DNA from: Amycolatopsis balhimycina FH 1894
GTDB lineage: Bacteria; Actinomycetota; Actinomycetes; Mycobacteriales; Pseudonocardiaceae
Assembly (NCBI RefSeq): GCF_000384295.1
Contig: NZ_KB913037.1
Span: 9,127,508 to 9,191,507, forward strand
Length of the DNA: 64,000 nt
Direction: 5' to 3'
Shown here in pieces: positions 32,299-41,546 of the stretch. The notes under the pieces are model-generated. The model was not told the origin of the DNA and did not search any database. It saw nothing but the letters and a program-made list of their open reading frames with translations. Both the position numbers and the translations under genes were made by a program. Position 1 is the stretch's first letter. Every line of letters starts with the position of its first letter.

Positions 32299-32988
32299 AT
32301 GGCTTCACCGCTGGACAACCCGACCTGGGCGTCACTGACCGGTCCGCACGCGCACTTCGCGGAACGGCGCGGGCGCGTGCTGCGCTACCCGGAGGACGTC
32401 ACGCCGTTCCTGGCCCTTCCCGACGACCCGGACGAGCAGGACTGGCTCGACGTCGCCGGGCTCGCCGGGCCGGGAGCGACCGTCGTGATCGCCGCGGCCA
32501 CCACGCGGCCGCCGTCCCGCTGGGAGGTGCTCGACGAGATCTCCGGCGTGCAGCTGGTGGACGACGGCATCGCGGCCGCGCCGGACCCGGAAGCCGTGCG
32601 GCTGGGGCCGGCGGACGTGCCGGAGATGCTGGACCTCGTCGAGCGGACGCGGCCGGGGCCGTTCCTGAAGCGGACCGTCGAGCTCGGCACCTACCTCGGC
32701 ATCCGCCGGGGCGGCGCGCTCGTCGCGATGGCCGGCGAGCGGCTGCACCCGCCGGGCTACACGGAGATCAGCGCGGTCTGCACGGACCCGGCGTACCGCG
32801 GGCAGGGGCTCGCGACGCGGCTCGTCCTCGCGGTGGCGGCGGGCATCCGCGAGCGCGGCGAGACGCCGATGATGCACGCGGCGGCGGCGAACACATCCGC
32901 CGTCGGCCTGTACCTGTCGCTGGGGTTCGTCCTGCGGTACCGGCCGGACTTCGTGGCGGTCCGCGTGCCGCTCGCGGTCGCGGCCTAG
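32299..32988 (+). CDS. GNAT-family N-acetyltransferase
   Basis: A 229-residue protein with an atypical N-terminal half and a C-terminal GNAT domain: YTEISAVCTDPAYRGQGLAT (motif A, RGQGLAxRL), LVLAVAAGIRERGETPMMHA, then ANTSAVGLYLSLGFVLRYRP (motif B). The acceptor is unknown. It resembles the FR47-like subgroup, in which the last third carries the acetyl-CoA site. It is convergent with the DUF2269 gene, overlapping by four bases. Confidence 0.85.
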   Translation: MASPLDNPTWASLTGPHAHFAERRGRVLRYPEDVTPFLALPDDPDEQDWLDVAGLAGPGATVVIAAATTRPPSRWEVLDEISGVQLVDDGIAAAPDPEAVRLGPADVPEMLDLVERTRPGPFLKRTVELGTYLGIRRGGALVAMAGERLHPPGYTEISAVCTDPAYRGQGLATRLVLAVAAGIRERGETPMMHAAAANTSAVGLYLSLGFVLRYRPDFVAVRVPLAVAA

Positions 32989-33410
32989 GCACCGGTCGAC
33001 GACCCGGGCCGGACGATCATCAGCACCGTCACCACCGCCCACAGCAGGTTGAACACGCCGGTCAGCATGGCCAGCCTGCCGAGCGCGTCCGAAGCGGGCT
33101 CCTCGGCCAGGAGCCGCTTCTGGCGCGGCAGGACCAGCACCGCGAGCACCGCCGCCGCAACCGCCGTCAGGCCGATCGACACGAGCAGCCACGGATCGCC
33201 CATGACGTGCATGGTGCCCGCCACGCCGAAACCGAACACCGGAACCGCGATGGCCGCGTAGGCGTACACGCGGCAGATCCGGTGCAGCAGGGTCGCCGAC
33301 TTGACGTCGCCTCGGCGGACCGCGGCGGGGAACATGCTGGCCGCGACCGCGACCGGGCCCACGGCGAGGATCGCCGCCAGGACGTGGACCGAAAGGAGGA
33401 TTTTCGACAC
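32985..33410 (-). CDS. DUF2269-type small integral membrane protein
   Basis: A 141-residue protein with four predicted membrane helices: KILLSVHVLAAILAVGPVAV, YAYAAIAVPVFGFGVAGTM, LLVSIGLTAVAAAVLAVLVL and GVFNLLWAVVTVLMIV. The LHVLAAxxxxGP opening and the H-x-M-GDPW loop are typical of DUF2269 membrane proteins. Function unknown. The start is GTG at 33410 with GAAAGGAGG upstream. Confidence 0.75.
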   Translation of the reverse strand: MSKILLSVHVLAAILAVGPVAVAASMFPAAVRRGDVKSATLLHRICRVYAYAAIAVPVFGFGVAGTMHVMGDPWLLVSIGLTAVAAAVLAVLVLPRQKRLLAEEPASDALGRLAMLTGVFNLLWAVVTVLMIVRPGSSTGA

Positions 33411-33509
33411 GCACCGAAGCTAGCGATCTTGGCGTGCGCCGGGGAGTGGCCGGAACGCCAGGAACCGCCGGAATCCGGCCAGTCGACGGTGCGGGGCACC
33501 GCGGCGCGA

Positions 33510-34388
33510 TCAGGCCTGGGTGAGCGCGTACAGCAGGGGGCGAAGCTCGCTGACGCCGGGATGATCTTCACGCCAGATGAGGCGCAGCCGCAGGGGTGGT
33601 GCCTGGACATCGACGGCCTCGAGACGGCCGGAATCCAGATCGGCGCGCACCGCGAACTCGGGCAGCAGGGCGACCCCGCGACCACTGGCGACCCATTCGC
33701 GGACCTGCGCCAGACCGCCGACGGCGGTGAGGCCGACATCGGAACCGAGCCAGCGCCGGGTGGCCATCCAGAAGGAACAGCGCGGCTCCCGGCCGACCAG
33801 GCCGCCGGTGCGCTGGATCTCCGCCATGGTCACCGGGCGCCCGAGAAGCGGATGGTCCGGCGGGGCGACGACCGTCATGGCGACCTCACGCACATCCAGG
33901 TACTCCAGGTCCGAAGCCGAGCCGGAGAAGCCGAGGTCGCCGATGTGCGCACCGGCGTCGAGGAGCACGGCTACGTCGATCTCGCCGTGGCCGAGCGCGG
34001 TGAGGAGCCGATCGCGGTCAGGGTCAGGGCGTAGCTGGACCTGGAGTTCCGGACGCGCTTGCCGGAGCTCGTCCAGGACAGCCGGCAGTAGCTCGCCGGC
34101 GATCGATGCTTGTGCTCCGACGCTGAGGCCTGGTCCGGCGCGGAACTGTTCGGCGGCATCGTCGAGCGCTTCCAGCGCCGCGGCCGCGGTGACGAGATAG
34201 GAGCGGCCGGCCGCGGTCGGGTGCATGCCGGCGCGGTCGCGGAGGAACAGCGGTGCCCCGAGTTCGGCCTCGAGGCGGCGTACTCGATCGGAGATCGAGG
34301 ACGGCGCGAGGCCTTGGGCCGCTGCCGTCTTGTTGACCGTCCGATGCTGCAGCAACGCGATGGCGGTTCTGAGCTGGTCCAGGTCCAC
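33510..34388 (-). CDS. LysR-family transcriptional regulator
   Basis: A 292-residue regulator. The N-terminal HTH reads LDQLRTAIALLQHRTVNKTA, AAQGLAPSSISDRVRRLEAELG and APLFLRDRAGMHPTAAGRSY. The periplasmic-binding-like effector domain follows (IDVAVLLDAG..., MTVVAPPDHPLLGRP, VREWVASGRGVALLPEFAV). It starts at GTG 34388 and is divergent from an MFS exporter, 120 bp away. A perfect T-N11-A palindrome lies between them, so it very probably controls the exporter. Confidence 0.9.
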   Translation of the reverse strand: MDLDQLRTAIALLQHRTVNKTAAAQGLAPSSISDRVRRLEAELGAPLFLRDRAGMHPTAAGRSYLVTAAAALEALDDAAEQFRAGPGLSVGAQASIAGELLPAVLDELRQARPELQVQLRPDPDRDRLLTALGHGEIDVAVLLDAGAHIGDLGFSGSASDLEYLDVREVAMTVVAPPDHPLLGRPVTMAEIQRTGGLVGREPRCSFWMATRRWLGSDVGLTAVGGLAQVREWVASGRGVALLPEFAVRADLDSGRLEAVDVQAPPLRLRLIWREDHPGVSELRPLLYALTQA

Positions 34389-34408
34389 GTAACCACTCTA
34401 GGCAGGTG

Positions 34409-34423
34409 TTCGGATATTCCGAA
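34409..34423. promoter_or_regulatory. LysR box TTCGGA-TAT-TCCGAA
   Basis: A perfect 6-3-6 palindrome containing the T-N11-A core expected for LysR regulators, 21 bp from the lysR start and 86 bp upstream of the MFS start. Confidence 0.65.
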
Positions 34424-34508
34424 TGCCGGTGCGGTCGCACCGGTCGAACCGAGCTCGGTGAAGACGCACCATTGCGGACCGTCCCTCCTCCCTGAACCAA
34501 GGAGATTC

Positions 34509-35939
34509 ATGTCCGCGACATCGCCTGCCGATGCTCAACGGAACCGAACCCGGCAGCACCATCGGCCGGCCACCCGGCTGGTGGGGATCTCGCTGGCCTA
34601 CTTCATGGTGCTGCTGGACACGACCGTCCTCGCGGTGGCCGAACCCAGCATCATGACCTCCCTCCACACGGGCGTCGTCGGCGTCGGCTGGACCACCACC
34701 GTCTACACGATGGCGCTGGCCGCTGCCCTGGTGTTCGCGGGCAGCCTCGCCGACCGTCTGGGTGCCTACCGGGTCTTCCTCGCCGGGGTGACCGGGTTCG
34801 GTGCAGCCTCACTGGCGTGCGCCTTCGCGCCCACCATCGCGCTCCTGCTCGTCTTCCGGGCCGTGCTCGGCCTCTTCGCCGCCGCGATCATCCCGAGTTC
34901 GCTGGCCTTGATCGCCGGTCTGTATCCGGAGCCCGGATCCCGCGGACGTGCCATCAGTGCCTGGGCGGCCATCAGCGGTGTGGCCATGGCGGCAGGCCCC
35001 GTACTCGGCGGGTGGCTCATCGCCGTCGACGACTGGCGTGCCGTCTTCGTCATCAATGTCCCGATCGCGCTGGTGGCTCTTCTCCTGTGCCGGACCCCGA
35101 TCGCGATTGCGCGGCGAGCCCGCACGCTCTCGTGGCTTCCCCATCTCGGGCTCGCGGCGACGCTGGCCATCGCCACCCTCGCCGTCACGCAGGCCGGCCA
35201 GCAACGCTGGGTACCGGCTGTCCTGTGTGGACTCGCCGCCTTCGGGCTCGGGTACGGCACCACGCTGATCGACCGGGCCTCGCCCGCGCCGATCGTCCCG
35301 GCGGAATTGCGTCGTAACGGGGCTGTGTGGCGTGCGTTCGGGTGGGGCGCGGCGGTCAACTACGCGCTGACCACCGTGATCTTCTCGATCCCGCTCGTGC
35401 TTCACACGACCGCGGCCGGAGCGGGCGCGTCGCTGCTGCCGATGACCCTGCTGGTCGCGCTGAATCCGCTGATCACCGGCCGTCTCGTCGGGGCATACGG
35501 GCCGTTGCGGCCCATCCGGATGGGCTTCGTCGCGTTCCCGATCGGCCTGGCTCTCATCGCCGTCGCGACAACGACTGGTGACCAGCCGTTCGTGCTGGGC
35601 CTCGGGCTGCTGCTGTGTGGCTTCGGCGTCTCCTGGACCCTGCCCGCGCTGGTCGGGTTCGCGGTCAACCAGGCAGGCACCGCGGCGGCCGGCTCGGTCG
35701 GCGGCATCCTCAACGCCACCCGCCAGGTCGGTGCCACGATCGCGGCCGCGGTTTCCAGCGTGACCGTGACCCACCACGACGCCGGTGACTCGGGGGCCGT
35801 GCCGTTCCTGATCGCGGCGATCGTCTGCGCACTCGGGCTCATCACTGCCGTGGTGCCGAGACTTTCCCGCGCGAACCGGATGTCGATTCCGGCATCCCCG
35901 GTTCGACGTACGGGTAAGAGCGAAAGGGGAGCACGATGA
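34509..35939 (+). CDS. MFS exporter, DHA2-like (multidrug type)
   Basis: A 476-residue transporter with about 14 hydrophobic segments. The start has AAGGAGA upstream. Typical elements are YFMVLLDTTVLAVAEPSIM (motif D1, LDxTVxNVALP-like), GSLADRLGAYRVFLAGVTG (motif A), and a motif C-like GPVLGGWLIAVDDWRAVFVI that marks drug/H+ antiporters. It is regulated by the divergent LysR protein. Its stop overlaps the next start (ATGA). The substrate is unknown. Codon usage shows a few more AT-ending codons than neighbours. Confidence 0.88.
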   Translation: MSATSPADAQRNRTRQHHRPATRLVGISLAYFMVLLDTTVLAVAEPSIMTSLHTGVVGVGWTTTVYTMALAAALVFAGSLADRLGAYRVFLAGVTGFGAASLACAFAPTIALLLVFRAVLGLFAAAIIPSSLALIAGLYPEPGSRGRAISAWAAISGVAMAAGPVLGGWLIAVDDWRAVFVINVPIALVALLLCRTPIAIARRARTLSWLPHLGLAATLAIATLAVTQAGQQRWVPAVLCGLAAFGLGYGTTLIDRASPAPIVPAELRRNGAVWRAFGWGAAVNYALTTVIFSIPLVLHTTAAGAGASLLPMTLLVALNPLITGRLVGAYGPLRPIRMGFVAFPIGLALIAVATTTGDQPFVLGLGLLLCGFGVSWTLPALVGFAVNQAGTAAAGSVGGILNATRQVGATIAAAVSSVTVTHHDAGDSGAVPFLIAAIVCALGLITAVVPRLSRANRMSIPASPVRRTGKSERGAR

Positions 35940-36292
35940 CCGCCACGATCAGCACGCCGGCCCGGGTCCGGAGCCTGCCGGTCCTGCTCGCCACCGAGGA
36001 CGACGCCGAGGACATGGGCCTGCTGGCGCCCGACGACCGCCTGACCTGCCACGTGCACGGCCGGTGGATCCACCAGTGCGTCGCCTCACCGGCCCACGTC
36101 AGCCCGGTGACCCGGCACCGCTGGTGCCGCGGCTGCCGCAGCGAGCTGGCCGTCGCGGTCGACGAGCTCTCCCTGGCCGTGTCGATGACCTGCCCGCGCT
36201 GCGGACGTGGCGGCAGCGCGGCCACCGCCCGGCTGACCGCGGCCTGCCGGGCGAGCCTGGCCGCCGAGCGCGCCGCCCGGCGGGCAGCTTGA
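35936..36292 (+). CDS. Cys/His-rich small protein coupled to the MFS gene
   Basis: A 118-residue protein: MTATISTPARVRSLPVLLAT, LLAPDDRLTCHVHGRWIHQC, HRWCRGCRSELAVAVDEL and MTCPRCGRGGSAATARL. The paired C/H clusters (C-x-H...H-x-C, CxxC and CPRC) suggest one or two zinc-binding knuckles. Its ATG overlaps the MFS stop, indicating coupled translation. Such proteins occur in actinobacterial accessory regions. Function unknown; it could be a regulatory or nucleic-acid-binding partner of the operon. Confidence 0.6.
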   Translation: MTATISTPARVRSLPVLLATEDDAEDMGLLAPDDRLTCHVHGRWIHQCVASPAHVSPVTRHRWCRGCRSELAVAVDELSLAVSMTCPRCGRGGSAATARLTAACRASLAAERAARRAA

Positions 36293-36317
36293 GCCGGGCC
36301 CAGCGTGCGACCGCGGT

Positions 36318-36370
36318 GTCGTGAACGACTCGTTCATGACGTCCGACGACAGGAACGAGTCGTTCACGAC
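36318..36370. terminator. Bidirectional hairpin of the TGAACGACTCGTTCA type
   Basis: An 18-bp perfect stem (36318-36335 with 36353-36370) and 17-nt loop lie between the stops of two convergent genes. Arms contain the self-palindrome TGAACGA-C-TCGTTCA, a two-base variant of the hairpin at 11.8 kb. Confidence 0.75.
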
Positions 36371-36388
36371 GTTCGACGAATCCCGGGT

Positions 36389-37660
36389 CTAGCCGGGCAC
36401 CCACATCGTCACGCGGGTGCCGCGGCCCGGCTGTGAGTCCACCGTGCCGCGCCCGCCGACCTCGGCCAGCCGGGCCACGATCGACTGGCTGATGCCGAAG
36501 CCCGGTGGCCGGTCGCGGACGTCGAAGCCCTGGCCCTGGTCCCGGGCCACCACCGCGATCCCGCCGTCGCGCTCCTCCACGCGCAGCACGACCTGGTTCG
36601 TCCCGGAGTGCTTCACGGTGTTGCGCAACGCTTCCCGGACCGCCTCGACCAGCGCGGTGCGCCGGTCCTGCGACACCTTGCGGTCGTCGGCGAAGTCGGC
36701 GGCGACGAGCTGCGTGCGCAGGCCGTCGCGCGCCATCTCGGTGGCGACGTCGGCGAGTTCGACGGCGAACCCGCGCGTCGCCCCGGTCGGCACCGGCTCG
36801 GTGATCCGCTGGCGCAGCTCGGCTGCCTGCGCTTTGGCGACCGAACGCAGTTCCGACAGCCGCGTGGCGGCCTGGGCGTCGTCGCCCGGTGCCGCGATGG
36901 CCAGTGCTTCGAGCGTCTGCAGCACGTTGTCGTGCATGATGCGCCGGGTCCGGCGGCGCTCGGCCTCGCGCCCGCGCCGGAGCCCGATGTCCACCGCGAA
37001 CCGCGTGCCGACGCCGAGCAGGATGAGGATCGCCACGGCGATCACGATCGCCACCGCCAGTGCGACCAGGCAGCCGATCGACCGCGTCAGCGCGAGCTGG
37101 TGGCTCAGCGGGAGACCGCCGGCCAGCGTCAGCGCCGCGCGGAGCGGGACGGCCGCCGCGAACAGCCACAGCGCCGCCGGCAGGCCGCACGTGCCCGCCC
37201 ACATGGCGACCGTGCCGACCAGCCAGGTCCAGGACACGTCGACGGCGAAGGGCTGCACCGACGTCGGCGCCGTCGTCGCCACGACGAAGTTGAGCACCAC
37301 ACCGACCGCCAGGTCCAGGCCGAGGGCCCGGGTGGTGAGGCGCGCCCGCAACCCGCCGGAGCGCAGCACCCAGATCGTCGCGGCGGTGTCGGCCACGACG
37401 GCGAACACGGTCGCTCCCAGCACCGGGCCGAGCCCAAGGCTGCCGTTCGCCGCGGTGAAGCCGATGAAGACCTTGACGAACGCCGCGATCCGGTACGCCA
37501 GCGGCACGACGACCCAGTAGCGCGAAGCGCGGGCGAGCGTCGCGTCCCCGACGGCGGCGAGGTCGCCGTCGTCGGCTTCGGTGGGTTCCGCGGGTGTGCC
37601 ACTGCGCAGCAGCGTGCGGACTAGGGCGCCTGGCGGAGCGGCAGAGCCCGCCTCGGGCAT
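36389..37660 (-). CDS. Orphan sensor histidine kinase (NarL-partner type)
   Basis: A 423-residue membrane kinase with about six hydrophobic segments in the first 230 residues. The phosphorylated His sits in RRIMHDNVLQTLEALAI, the HisKA_3 style used by DesK/NarX-type kinases. The ATPase domain has ALVEAVREALRNTVKHSGTN (N-box), VARDQGQGFDVRDRPPGFGI and GTVDSQPGRGTRVTMWVP. Such kinases pair with LuxR-type regulators, but none lies next to it in this window. ATG 37660 gives a normal-length protein. Confidence 0.85.
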   Translation of the reverse strand: MPEAGSAAPPGALVRTLLRSGTPAEPTEADDGDLAAVGDATLARASRYWVVVPLAYRIAAFVKVFIGFTAANGSLGLGPVLGATVFAVVADTAATIWVLRSGGLRARLTTRALGLDLAVGVVLNFVVATTAPTSVQPFAVDVSWTWLVGTVAMWAGTCGLPAALWLFAAAVPLRAALTLAGGLPLSHQLALTRSIGCLVALAVAIVIAVAILILLGVGTRFAVDIGLRRGREAERRRTRRIMHDNVLQTLEALAIAAPGDDAQAATRLSELRSVAKAQAAELRQRITEPVPTGATRGFAVELADVATEMARDGLRTQLVAADFADDRKVSQDRRTALVEAVREALRNTVKHSGTNQVVLRVEERDGGIAVVARDQGQGFDVRDRPPGFGISQSIVARLAEVGGRGTVDSQPGRGTRVTMWVPG

Positions 37661-37766
37661 CGGTGGTCCCCATTCATCGGACGTCCGGGCACACCGAGCG
37701 TGGCAGCGCGGCGGGGTGCTCGTCAACCGTCCGGGCGCGGAGCCAGCCCGGTGGAGCAAAGGGGGG

Positions 37767-39197
37767 TCAGTACGCGTGATACATCGTATCTTCGCCCGCG
37801 TACTCCGCCCAGCCCGGCGAGCCCGTGGCGGCGAAGCGGTACCAGGCGCCGTTGAGGTCGCCGGCCAGCTCGGCCGGCGGGTTTTCGCCGAGCAGGCCAC
37901 GCGGCCCGGACAACGCGGCCGGCGCGTCGAACACGAACGGCAGTTCGAGCCCGTGGCAGGCGCCCAGCCTGCCTTCCAGCAGCGGTGAGCCCCACTCGAA
38001 CTCGTAGCGGAACGTCCGGCCGGTGTGGTGCTCGGCGAGGTCGCGCACGCCGTCGCGGAAGACCAGGTCGGTCAGCGCCTCGACGAGGACCTCGCCCGCC
38101 GAGCGGCCGGCGCCGAGGCCGTAGGCGTACAGCACCCCGGCCGGGTCCGGGTGCGACACCGCCAGCGAGGCCACGGCCTGGTCGTCGGTGACCGCTTCGA
38201 GCGCGCCGGTCGGCACGAGGTAGAGCCGCATCTCCTCACTGCAGCTGCCGGCGATCAGATCGACGTCGCCGCCCGCGCCCGCCCGGATCGCCTTGCCCGG
38301 GTGCTGCGGCAGGACGTCGTCGCCGACCATCGGCAGGAACGGGCTCAGCCCGTACCCGCGGTCGTAGCCCAGCGCGTCGCGCAGGTCGGGCGCGCCACCC
38401 GGGCGCAGGACGGCGTCCTGCGCGTCGAGCAGCTGCTCGGTCGACACCTTCCGGAACGCCTCGGCGGTCGGCTCGACCTTCAGTTCGTCGGCGACGACCT
38501 TGGCCAGCCGCCGCGCCTCGACGACGCCGCGCACCATGTCCGGGTGTCCACTTTGGACAATCGCGCGGTGGAAGAGCCCCGGCGACAGCGGCGAACCGAG
38601 CAGGCAGGCGACGCTCACGGCTCCGGAAGCCGCGCCGAAGAGGGTCACGTTCGCCGGGTCGCCGCCGAACCCGGCGATGTTTTCCCGCACCCAGTGCAGC
38701 GCGGCGAGCTGGTCGCGCAGCCCGACGTTGGTGGTGCCGCCGTCGAGGGGCAGGAAGCCGTCGATGCCGAGCCGGTACTGCACGGTCACCAGCACCGCGC
38801 CCGCGCGGGCGAACGCCGTGCCGTCGTAGGCCGCGGCCGACCCGGTGCCGCCGAGGAACGCGCCGCCGTGCACGAACACCAGCACCGGCAGCGAGGCGGC
38901 GCCCGGCTGCGGGGTCCAGACGTCCACGGTCAGGTATTCGGGTCCCGGCCGCCAGCCGGTCCCGGCGAGCGGGGTCAGATCGAGCCCGGGGACGTCGTGA
39001 CGGCGTTGTGGCGCGGTCGGCCCGGGTCTCTGCGTATCGCGGACCCCCTCCCACGGCGGAGCGGGGACGGGTTCGGCGAAGCGCAGCTCACCTTCGGGCG
39101 CCGCGGCGTACGGGATGCCGCGGAAGCGCACGACACCGGCAGGGGTGACCTGACCGCGGACCGCGCCGGAGGTGGTGGGGACGACGGGGTCGGTCAT
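37767..39197 (-). CDS. Type B carboxylesterase/lipase family protein with altered nucleophile motif
   Basis: A 476-residue alpha/beta hydrolase of full family length: VVRFRGIPYAAAPEGELRF, FVHGGAFLGGTG (oxyanion hole HGGAF), WVRENIAGFGGDPANVTLFG, AxHG-type ACHGLELPFVFD with the triad His, and SCSEEMRLYL with the likely triad Glu. The nucleophile elbow, normally GESAG, reads GAASG here (LFGAASGAVSVACLL): the serine position is Ala and Ser is shifted by one. It is either catalytically impaired or uses a displaced Ser. It lies downstream of the molybdenum hydroxylase operon, beyond a hairpin. Confidence 0.85.
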   Translation of the reverse strand: MTDPVVPTTSGAVRGQVTPAGVVRFRGIPYAAAPEGELRFAEPVPAPPWEGVRDTQRPGPTAPQRRHDVPGLDLTPLAGTGWRPGPEYLTVDVWTPQPGAASLPVLVFVHGGAFLGGTGSAAAYDGTAFARAGAVLVTVQYRLGIDGFLPLDGGTTNVGLRDQLAALHWVRENIAGFGGDPANVTLFGAASGAVSVACLLGSPLSPGLFHRAIVQSGHPDMVRGVVEARRLAKVVADELKVEPTAEAFRKVSTEQLLDAQDAVLRPGGAPDLRDALGYDRGYGLSPFLPMVGDDVLPQHPGKAIRAGAGGDVDLIAGSCSEEMRLYLVPTGALEAVTDDQAVASLAVSHPDPAGVLYAYGLGAGRSAGEVLVEALTDLVFRDGVRDLAEHHTGRTFRYEFEWGSPLLEGRLGACHGLELPFVFDAPAALSGPRGLLGENPPAELAGDLNGAWYRFAATGSPGWAEYAGEDTMYHAY

Positions 39198-39314
39198 GCG
39201 GGTGGCCCTTTCGTGGGAAGACCTGGGGGAGTTCCCGCAAGCCTAGGACCGTGGCCGCCCGCCGTCATGGCCTGATCGTCCCCTCGTTGTCGCGGATGGG
39301 TAACGGCCCTCCGC

Positions 39315-39366
39315 GGTCGTGAGCGGGGAACGGCCTTCCCGGCCACCCTGTTCCCCGCTCACGACC
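39315..39366 (-). terminator. Hairpin terminator GGTCGTGAGCGGGGAAC after the molybdenum hydroxylase operon
   Basis: A 17-bp perfect stem with an 18-nt loop starts nine bases past the stop of the large-subunit gene, on the minus strand, and 118 bp before the esterase start. The arm GTCGTGAGCGGGGAAC loosely resembles the hairpin at 36.3 kb. Confidence 0.7.
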
Positions 39367-39374
39367 TCCGCCGC

Positions 39375-41546
39375 TCACTCCGCCAGGAGGTCCTCGATGG
39401 TGATCGGGAGGTGCCGGACCCGGATGCCGGTGGCGTTGTACACGGCGTTGGCCACCGCCGCCGCCATGCCGACCGTGCCGATCTCGCCGAGGCCCCGCGC
39501 GCCGACGGCGTTGTGCAGGGTGTCCGGGTACTCGACGAAGTGGACCTCGACCTCCGGGATGTCCGCGTTGACCGGGAGCAGGTAGCTCGCGAAGTCGCCG
39601 TTGGCGAGCCGGCCGCTCGCTTCGATCTCCAGGCCTTCGTGCAGCGCGGCCGACACGCCCCAGATCATGCCGCCCATGAGCTGGCTGCGGGCGGCCTTGT
39701 CGTTGATGATCCGGCCGGCGTCGAAGACGCCGAGCATCCGCGACATCCGGGCCTCGCGCGTCCACTTGTGCACGCGGACCTCGACGAACTGGGCACCCCA
39801 CGAGCTGAACGAGTGCTTGGTCAGCTCCTCGCCGGGTGCCGACGACCCGGTGACCTCGAGCGTCTCGCGGCCCAGCGCGCGCAGCAGCTCGCCGAACGTC
39901 ATGTTCTCGCCGTCGGCGAAGACGCGGCCGTCGGCGTAGGTGACTTCGCGGCCTTCGAACGGCGCCCCGGCGTCCGACGCGAGCGCCACCAGTTCGTCGA
40001 TCGCGTTGGTCGCGGCGAGCATGATCGCCGTGCCCGCGCTCGCCGTCGCCGTCGAGCCGCCCGACAGGCCGCCCGGCGGGAGGGCCGAGTCGCCGAGCTT
40101 CGGCGTGATCCGGTCCGCCGGGATGTCCAGCGACTCCGCGCCGACCAGGGAAAGCACGGTCAGCAGGCCGGTGCCCGGGTCCGCGCCGCTGGTCGCGACG
40201 ACGGCGGTGTCGTCGGCGTTCAACGTGATGCCGACCGTCGCCGGGAACCGCAGGGCGGGGAACATCGCGGTGGCCACGCCCGTGCCGACGAGCCAGTCGC
40301 CTTCGGTGCGCGTGCCGGGTGGGCGGTGCGCCCAGCCGAAGCGCTGCGCGCCGACGCGGAAGCACTCGTCGAGGTGCTTGCTCGCCCACTGCAGGTCCTT
40401 GCCGGGCGGGGCGATGGAGTTGTTCTTGATCCGCAGCTCGACCGGGTCCATGCCGAGCGCGACGGCGAGCTCGTCCATCGCGCTTTCCAGCGCGAACGAG
40501 CCGGGTGCCTCGCCGGGGGCCCGCATGAACGTCGTCGGCGGGATGTTCAGCGGCACGATCTTCTGGCTGATCGCCAGGTTCCGCGTGGCGTACCACTCGC
40601 GCGAAGTGCCGTGCGACGTCGGCTCGACGAACGAGCGGGCGGCGTCGGTGCTGCACCACGAGTCGTGGCCGAGCGCGACGAGCGTGCCGTCGCGCTCAGC
40701 GCCGAGCGTCATCTTCTGGACCGTCGCGGCCCGGCCGGCGGTCGCGGTGAAGACCTGTTCGCGGGCGAGCGCGGCCTTCACCGGGCGGCCGAGGTCCCGG
40801 GCGGCCGCCGCGGCCAGGAACGACGGCGTCGACACCATCGCCTTGCCGCCGAACGCGCCGCCGACGAACGGGTTCACCGAGTGGACGGCTTCGGCCGGCA
40901 GGTCCAGGGCCATGGCCATGTACTCCGCCTGCAGGTTCGAGGCCTGGTTCCCGCTGTAGAGGGTCAGCTTGCCGTCGTCCCACACCGCGACCGCGGAATG
41001 CGGCTCCATCGCGGCGTGGTTCTGGGTCGCGGTGGAGTAGGTCGCTTCGACGACCACCGGGCTCGCGGCCAGCGCTTCTTCGAAGGTTTCGACGCCGTCT
41101 TCGAGGACCTCCAGCGTCGGCGGAGCGCCGTCGCGGGCCGGCGGTGCGTCTTCGGCGTCCGCCAGGCCTTCGGCCAGCGACGTCCGGGCTGGGAGCGCGC
41201 GGTAGGCGACCGTCACGAGCGCCGCCGCGTCGCGGGCCTGTTCGAAGGTCTCCGCGACCACGAAGCCGATCGGCTGGCCGTAGTAGGTGACCTCCTTGTC
41301 CTGCAACGGAACCCACGCCTCGCCGAACATCGTGGTCGGCGCGCACAGGGTCAGCGGGTCGAACGGCGAGTACACACCGAGCACGCCGGGCGCTTCCCGC
41401 ACCGCGGTGAAGTCCATGGCTTCGATCTCGCCGTGGGCGATCGTGCTGAGCACGACGTAGCCATAGGCCATGCCGGGGAAGTTGTGGTCGGCGCCGTACT
41501 TCGCCTGGCCGGTGACCTTCAGCGGCGCCTCCAGCCGGGTGATCAT
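39375..41546 (-). CDS. Molybdenum hydroxylase, molybdopterin-binding large subunit (PaoC/YagR-like)
   Basis: A 723-residue large subunit of a xanthine-dehydrogenase-family enzyme. The N-terminal aldehyde-oxidase hammerhead domain has KVTGQAKYGADHNFPGMAYG. The molybdopterin domains contain AYRALPARTSLAEGL, QNHAAMEPHSAVAVWDD, NPFVGGAFGGK, TFMRAPGEAPGSFALESAMD and the catalytic Glu in ARGLGEIGTVGMAAAVANAV. ATG 41546 has a GAGGAG site and overlaps the medium-subunit stop (ATGA). It is probably a periplasmic-type or cytoplasmic aldehyde oxidoreductase like PaoABC; the substrate is unpredicted. Confidence 0.9.
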   Translation of the reverse strand: MITRLEAPLKVTGQAKYGADHNFPGMAYGYVVLSTIAHGEIEAMDFTAVREAPGVLGVYSPFDPLTLCAPTTMFGEAWVPLQDKEVTYYGQPIGFVVAETFEQARDAAALVTVAYRALPARTSLAEGLADAEDAPPARDGAPPTLEVLEDGVETFEEALAASPVVVEATYSTATQNHAAMEPHSAVAVWDDGKLTLYSGNQASNLQAEYMAMALDLPAEAVHSVNPFVGGAFGGKAMVSTPSFLAAAAARDLGRPVKAALAREQVFTATAGRAATVQKMTLGAERDGTLVALGHDSWCSTDAARSFVEPTSHGTSREWYATRNLAISQKIVPLNIPPTTFMRAPGEAPGSFALESAMDELAVALGMDPVELRIKNNSIAPPGKDLQWASKHLDECFRVGAQRFGWAHRPPGTRTEGDWLVGTGVATAMFPALRFPATVGITLNADDTAVVATSGADPGTGLLTVLSLVGAESLDIPADRITPKLGDSALPPGGLSGGSTATASAGTAIMLAATNAIDELVALASDAGAPFEGREVTYADGRVFADGENMTFGELLRALGRETLEVTGSSAPGEELTKHSFSSWGAQFVEVRVHKWTREARMSRMLGVFDAGRIINDKAARSQLMGGMIWGVSAALHEGLEIEASGRLANGDFASYLLPVNADIPEVEVHFVEYPDTLHNAVGARGLGEIGTVGMAAAVANAVYNATGIRVRHLPITIEDLLAE

